Shown: positions 61,387-64,000 of the stretch, in pieces
How positions within the stretch are numbered: position 1 is the first letter of the stretch
Layout: each line of letters starts with the position of its first letter
Source of the DNA: Lewinellaceae bacterium
GTDB taxonomy: Bacteria > Bacteroidota > Bacteroidia > Chitinophagales > Saprospiraceae
Length of the DNA stretch: 64,000 nt
Assembly: GCA_020636325.1 (NCBI GenBank)
Contig: JACJYC010000008.1
Span: 1 to 64,000 of the forward strand
Reading direction: 5' to 3'
Made by a program: the position numbers and the translations under genes
Notes under the pieces: model-generated
Seen by the model: the letters and a program-made list of their open reading frames with translations, nothing else
Database searches by the model: none
Told to the model about the DNA's origin: nothing

Positions 61387-61881
61387 TCAAACACAAAAAA
61401 TTTTAACTTCTAATTTGTCCGGGCTCTCCGCCAGCAATTCTGATATGGTCTTCTCCAGCTCAGGGTGCCAAAAATCCGGAGCGATCTCGGCTAGCGGGAC
61501 CAGCACAAAATTCCTCAGGTGCAGGAAAGGGTGGGGGAGGGTGAGCAATGTTGTCCGTATGATGTATTGGTCGTAGAAGAGCAGGTCGAGGTCGATGATG
61601 CGTTCCTTCCACTTTTCACGTCGCTTGCGCCCCATTACCTTCTCAATATCGAGAAGAGCCTCCATGGTCCGGAAAGGATCGAGTTGGGTGGACAGCATGG
61701 CTGCCTGATTAAAAAAAGAGGGTTGTTCGGCTTTTCCCCAAGGTGCGGTCTCGTAAATGGAGGAAACAGCCAGGACCGGGCCGACCTGTTGTTCGAGCAG
61801 CCGGAGGGCGCGTTCCAGGTTCTGCGTTTTATTCCCGATATTGGCGCCGAGTCCGATTAAAACCTGTTTTTGTCCCTGCAT
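61387..61881 (-). CDS. folK: 2-amino-4-hydroxy-6-hydroxymethyldihydropteridine diphosphokinase
   Basis: The 164-residue enzyme of folate synthesis has LIGLGANIGNKTQNL, SSIYETAPWG, FFNQAAML and the substrate-binding RIIDLDLLFYDQ with LPHPFLHLRNFVLVPL. Normal length. It is divergent from lipB. Confidence 0.95.
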   Translation of the reverse strand: MQGQKQVLIGLGANIGNKTQNLERALRLLEQQVGPVLAVSSIYETAPWGKAEQPSFFNQAAMLSTQLDPFRTMEALLDIEKVMGRKRREKWKERIIDLDLLFYDQYIIRTTLLTLPHPFLHLRNFVLVPLAEIAPDFWHPELEKTISELLAESPDKLEVKIFCV

Positions 61882-61906
61882 GCACAGTGCGGATGGTAAT
61901 TTGGCG

Positions 61907-61914
61907 CAAAGATA
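61907..61914 (-). promoter_or_regulatory. -7 box for folK
   Basis: The minus strand reads TATCTTTG followed by C, matching TAnnTTTG, 26 bases before the ATG. Confidence 0.45.
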
Positions 61915-62036
61915 CCCGTTTGGAGAAGCTTTTGGTCCAATCCGGGCAATAATTCAGGTTCGAAGGCAGGTTGAATTCAACCCGATCGGTCATCCGATTG
62001 TTTCAGCCATATCAATCCAACGACAGAGCCGATCAT

Positions 62037-62753
62037 ATGGAAAAGGTGATTTTTCAGGATCTGGGCCGGGTTCCGTACCAGGAAGCCTGGTCCTACCAAA
62101 CCCGGATACACGAGGACCTCAAGGCGCGCAAGATGGAAAACCGCCGCCGCCAGGCTGAGGGCGTTCAGGCGGAGGTGCAGCCGCATCATTTGTTGTTTTG
62201 CGAACATCCGCCGGTATACACCCTTGGCAAAAGCGGCTCCATGGATCACCTGCTGCTCAACGAGAAAGGGCTGGAGAACGGCGGATTTGAGTTCTTCAAG
62301 ATCAACCGGGGCGGCGATATCACTTACCACGGCCCCGGGCAGATTGTAGGGTATCCCATCTTCGACCTGGATTGCTTTTTCACGGATGTGCACCGCTATG
62401 TGCGCGGACTGGAAGAAGCCGTGATCAGGACCATCGCGGACTACGGCCTGGAAGGGCTCCGGATAAAGGAATATACGGGTGTATGGCTGGAAGCATCCAA
62501 CGGGCGGCCTCAGCGAAAGATCTGCGCAATAGGCGTTCACCTGAGCAGGTGGGTGACCTTGCACGGGTTTGCATTCAACGTCAATACGCGGCTGGCTGAT
62601 TTCGGCAATATCATCCCCTGCGGCATTTCCGCTCAGGAGAAAGCCGTGACTTCTCTGGCCATGGAATTGGGACAAAGTGTTAATATTGAGGAAGTAAAAA
62701 ATCGACTAAAGGGCCATTTTGCCCAAATTTTTGAATTTGTTTACGCAAATTAA
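62037..62753 (+). CDS. lipB: Octanoyl-ACP:protein N-octanoyltransferase LipB
   Basis: The 238-residue enzyme attaches octanoate to lipoyl domains. It has the substrate motif RGGDITYHGPGQIVGYPI (91-108) and the catalytic pair K161 (RKICAIGVH) and C195 (NIIPCGISAQEKAV). I used ATG 62037 (MEKVIFQDLG); the longer frame begins at a TTG and adds 22 non-family residues. No lipA is adjacent. Confidence 0.95.
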   Translation: MEKVIFQDLGRVPYQEAWSYQTRIHEDLKARKMENRRRQAEGVQAEVQPHHLLFCEHPPVYTLGKSGSMDHLLLNEKGLENGGFEFFKINRGGDITYHGPGQIVGYPIFDLDCFFTDVHRYVRGLEEAVIRTIADYGLEGLRIKEYTGVWLEASNGRPQRKICAIGVHLSRWVTLHGFAFNVNTRLADFGNIIPCGISAQEKAVTSLAMELGQSVNIEEVKNRLKGHFAQIFEFVYAN

Positions 62754-62764
62754 TGCTATCTTTG
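62736..62764 (+). promoter_or_regulatory. Promoter of the conserved hypothetical gene
   Basis: TTTG at 62736-62739 and TATCTTTG at 62757-62764, spaced 17 bases, close to the consensus. The -33 box lies in the end of lipB. The leader would be about 30 bases. Confidence 0.5.
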
Positions 62765-62801
62765 CGCTCCCTTTTCAGCAAAGGGGTTAAAGATAGCGCG
62801 G

Positions 62802-63209
62802 ATGAAGAAAGATATTCCACAACTTAAGGTTGTTGATCTGGCTGTTGCCATTGCGCCGAGGCAGGAAGAAGGGGTGCAGGGAGAGCTATGGGACACCTTT
62901 CTGATCAACCTCAAGGAAGAACCGATCAGGAATGTACTGATCAGTTCCCGCGGATATGGTGAACTGGATGGAGAACAGCTGCAGACAACCACCCTTCGCC
63001 ACTTCTTCGAAGAAATCCCGCCGCTGTCGGCAGCGCAGATCGAACCGATCCAGACCAGCCTGTTCGGGCTGAACAATGAATACTGGGTCAGTTTTTCCTT
63101 TAATGACTACATGTACGATAAAAAGTACACTTTTGTCCAGGGCAGCATTTCCGAGGATTATTTCACGTCCATTCCTTTTCTGGATTGCCAGGGCGTGATG
63201 ATCCGCTGA
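62802..63209 (+). CDS. Conserved hypothetical protein of Bacteroidota
   Basis: The 135-residue soluble protein (MKKDIPQLKVVDLAVAIAP...ELWDTFLINLKEEPIRNVLISSRGYGELDG) belongs to a short family I have seen in Bacteroidota genomes, sometimes labelled as a phenylalanyl-tRNA synthetase subunit without support. There is no signal peptide or membrane segment. Function unknown. It is followed by a thioesterase 43 bases downstream. Confidence 0.8.
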   Translation: MKKDIPQLKVVDLAVAIAPRQEEGVQGELWDTFLINLKEEPIRNVLISSRGYGELDGEQLQTTTLRHFFEEIPPLSAAQIEPIQTSLFGLNNEYWVSFSFNDYMYDKKYTFVQGSISEDYFTSIPFLDCQGVMIR

Positions 63210-63252
63210 AGGTCCCGCATTCGGGAATATTTTCTCACGGTTTAACAAGGTT

Positions 63253-63792
63253 ATGAGTTTAAAACCCAAAAAGGTCAGCGATTCCAAATCAGTTATGACC
63301 GAAATGATCATGCCGAACGATACCAACCCGATGGGTAACCTTATGGGAGGGTATTTGCTCCGATGGATGGACATTGTCAGTGCGATTTGCGCCGGCAAGC
63401 ATTGTGAAGCCAATGTGGTGACGGCATCCGTTGACCACGTCTCTTTCCAGACGCCCATTAAAGTCGGTGAGATCATTACCCTTGAAGCGACCGTGACCAG
63501 GGCTTTCCGCACTTCGGTTGAAGTATTCGTGGAGGTTTTTGCAGCCGATATGAAAGGCCAGAACCCGCGGCGTTGCAACCACGCCTATTTCACCTTCGTC
63601 GGCCTTGACGATTCAAGCGCAAAGCCGGTCGAGATCCCGCCCGTGTTGCCGTTGACGGAAATTGAACAACAACGCTTTGAAAGCGCCTCCCGCCGCCGGG
63701 AAGTTCGCCTGATCCTCAGCGGACGCATGAAGCCCGAAGATGCCACCGAGATCAAATCGCTGTTCGGCATCCCTGTCCCGGGGAAAGAGTGA
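63253..63792 (+). CDS. Acyl-CoA thioesterase (hotdog fold, YciA/BACH-like)
   Basis: The 179-residue protein has the BACH-type active site NPMGNLMGGYLLRWMD with catalytic Asp, VDHVSFQTPIKVGEI, and a C-terminal helical extension. It hydrolyses acyl-CoA to free acid and CoA. Specificity is not evident. Confidence 0.92.
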   Translation: MSLKPKKVSDSKSVMTEMIMPNDTNPMGNLMGGYLLRWMDIVSAICAGKHCEANVVTASVDHVSFQTPIKVGEIITLEATVTRAFRTSVEVFVEVFAADMKGQNPRRCNHAYFTFVGLDDSSAKPVEIPPVLPLTEIEQQRFESASRRREVRLILSGRMKPEDATEIKSLFGIPVPGKE

Positions 63793-63869
63793 TCAGTGGT
63801 CAATCACTGACAACTGACCCCCTCCTTCGCTGAAGCTTCGGCGGGCGGAGCCTGACAACTGACAACTGT
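63793..63869. repeat. TGACAAC repeat with GC-rich module
   Basis: Copies of TGACAAC flank a GC-rich piece CTTCGCTGAAGCTTCGGCGG, related to the modules at 2460 and 16.9-17.1 kb. It lies between convergent genes. Confidence 0.8.
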
Positions 63870-64000
63870 TCAATCCATGACTTTCACCTCCGCCTTCCCG
63901 GCCAGATCCAGCAAAAAGGCGTACTCCATCGCTGTTTCCTTGAGGGCCCTGAACCGGCCGGAAGCGCCGCCGTGCCCGGCATCCATGTTGGTATGCATGA
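63870..64000 (-). CDS. C-terminal end of an S9 (prolyl oligopeptidase/oligopeptidase B) peptidase, partial
   Basis: The visible 43 codons read HTNMDAGHGGASGRFRALKETAMEYAFLLDLAG and end in KVMD. The AGHGG motif carries the catalytic His of S9 peptidases and the following GRF...EYAFLLDL is typical of oligopeptidase B-like proteins. The rest lies beyond the right edge. Confidence 0.85.
   Translation of the reverse strand, partial: MHTNMDAGHGGASGRFRALKETAMEYAFLLDLAGKAEVKVMD

Overview
The window is 64 kb of a chromosome from a member of the Bacteroidota, probably a Saprospira/Lewinella-like environmental lineage (the rank below phylum is inference). The signs are a TonB-dependent receptor with an N-terminal carboxypeptidase-regulatory-like domain, a CotH protein ending in a type IX secretion (T9SS) sorting domain, a PorX regulator, a DUF6090-type membrane protein, and repeated matches to the Bacteroidota -7 promoter box TAnnTTTG. 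No rRNA, tRNA or CRISPR array was recognised.

Layout. 1-364: start of a gene leaving the left edge, with an effector-associated (EAD11-like) domain typical of bacterial conflict systems. 591-2147: mnmE. 2.8-12.2 kb (minus strand): thiolase, alpha/beta hydrolase, TonB receptor, sodium:solute symporter, a KASIII-like protein lacking its His and Asn, and an AMP-forming acyl-CoA ligase; this looks like an uptake and activation cluster for an unidentified acid or lipid. 12.4-22 kb: fabG, an all-helical unknown, a T9SS-exported CotH protein, a 2TM protein, GNAT, cysteine-synthase family, Nudix, NDH-2 and deoxynucleoside kinase. 22-38 kb: priA, aldo/keto reductase, hydrolase, CPBP protease, gamma-carbonic anhydrase, four-helix-bundle (IVS) protein, prmC, AbiEi-like/Fic protein, purQ, 5'-nucleotidase, ftsH and xseA. 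38-53.7 kb: small membrane and heme proteins, GNAT, hypothetical proteins, a gene-free repeat cluster (41.7-43.1 kb), porX, HD phosphohydrolase, amidohydrolase, DinB-cupin fusion, and a lipoprotein with two fucosidase-type GH29 modules. 54-64 kb: gltB and gltD, Rpn-like nuclease, folK, lipB, a conserved unknown, a thioesterase, and the end of an S9 peptidase.

The most distinctive non-coding content is (a) a miniature inverted-repeat element found twice, each copy flanked by its own 7-bp target duplication and carrying a hairpin whose stem differs between copies but stays paired while its 10-nt loop is largely conserved, and (b) many intergenic arrays of 7-9 bp words, each region with its own word, often in inverted arrangement, abutting or supplying stop codons and in one case inserted in frame inside the MnmE GTPase domain.

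Start sites were moved downstream for many genes where the longest frame ran over a neighbour, a promoter or a repeat; these choices are stated in the entries.
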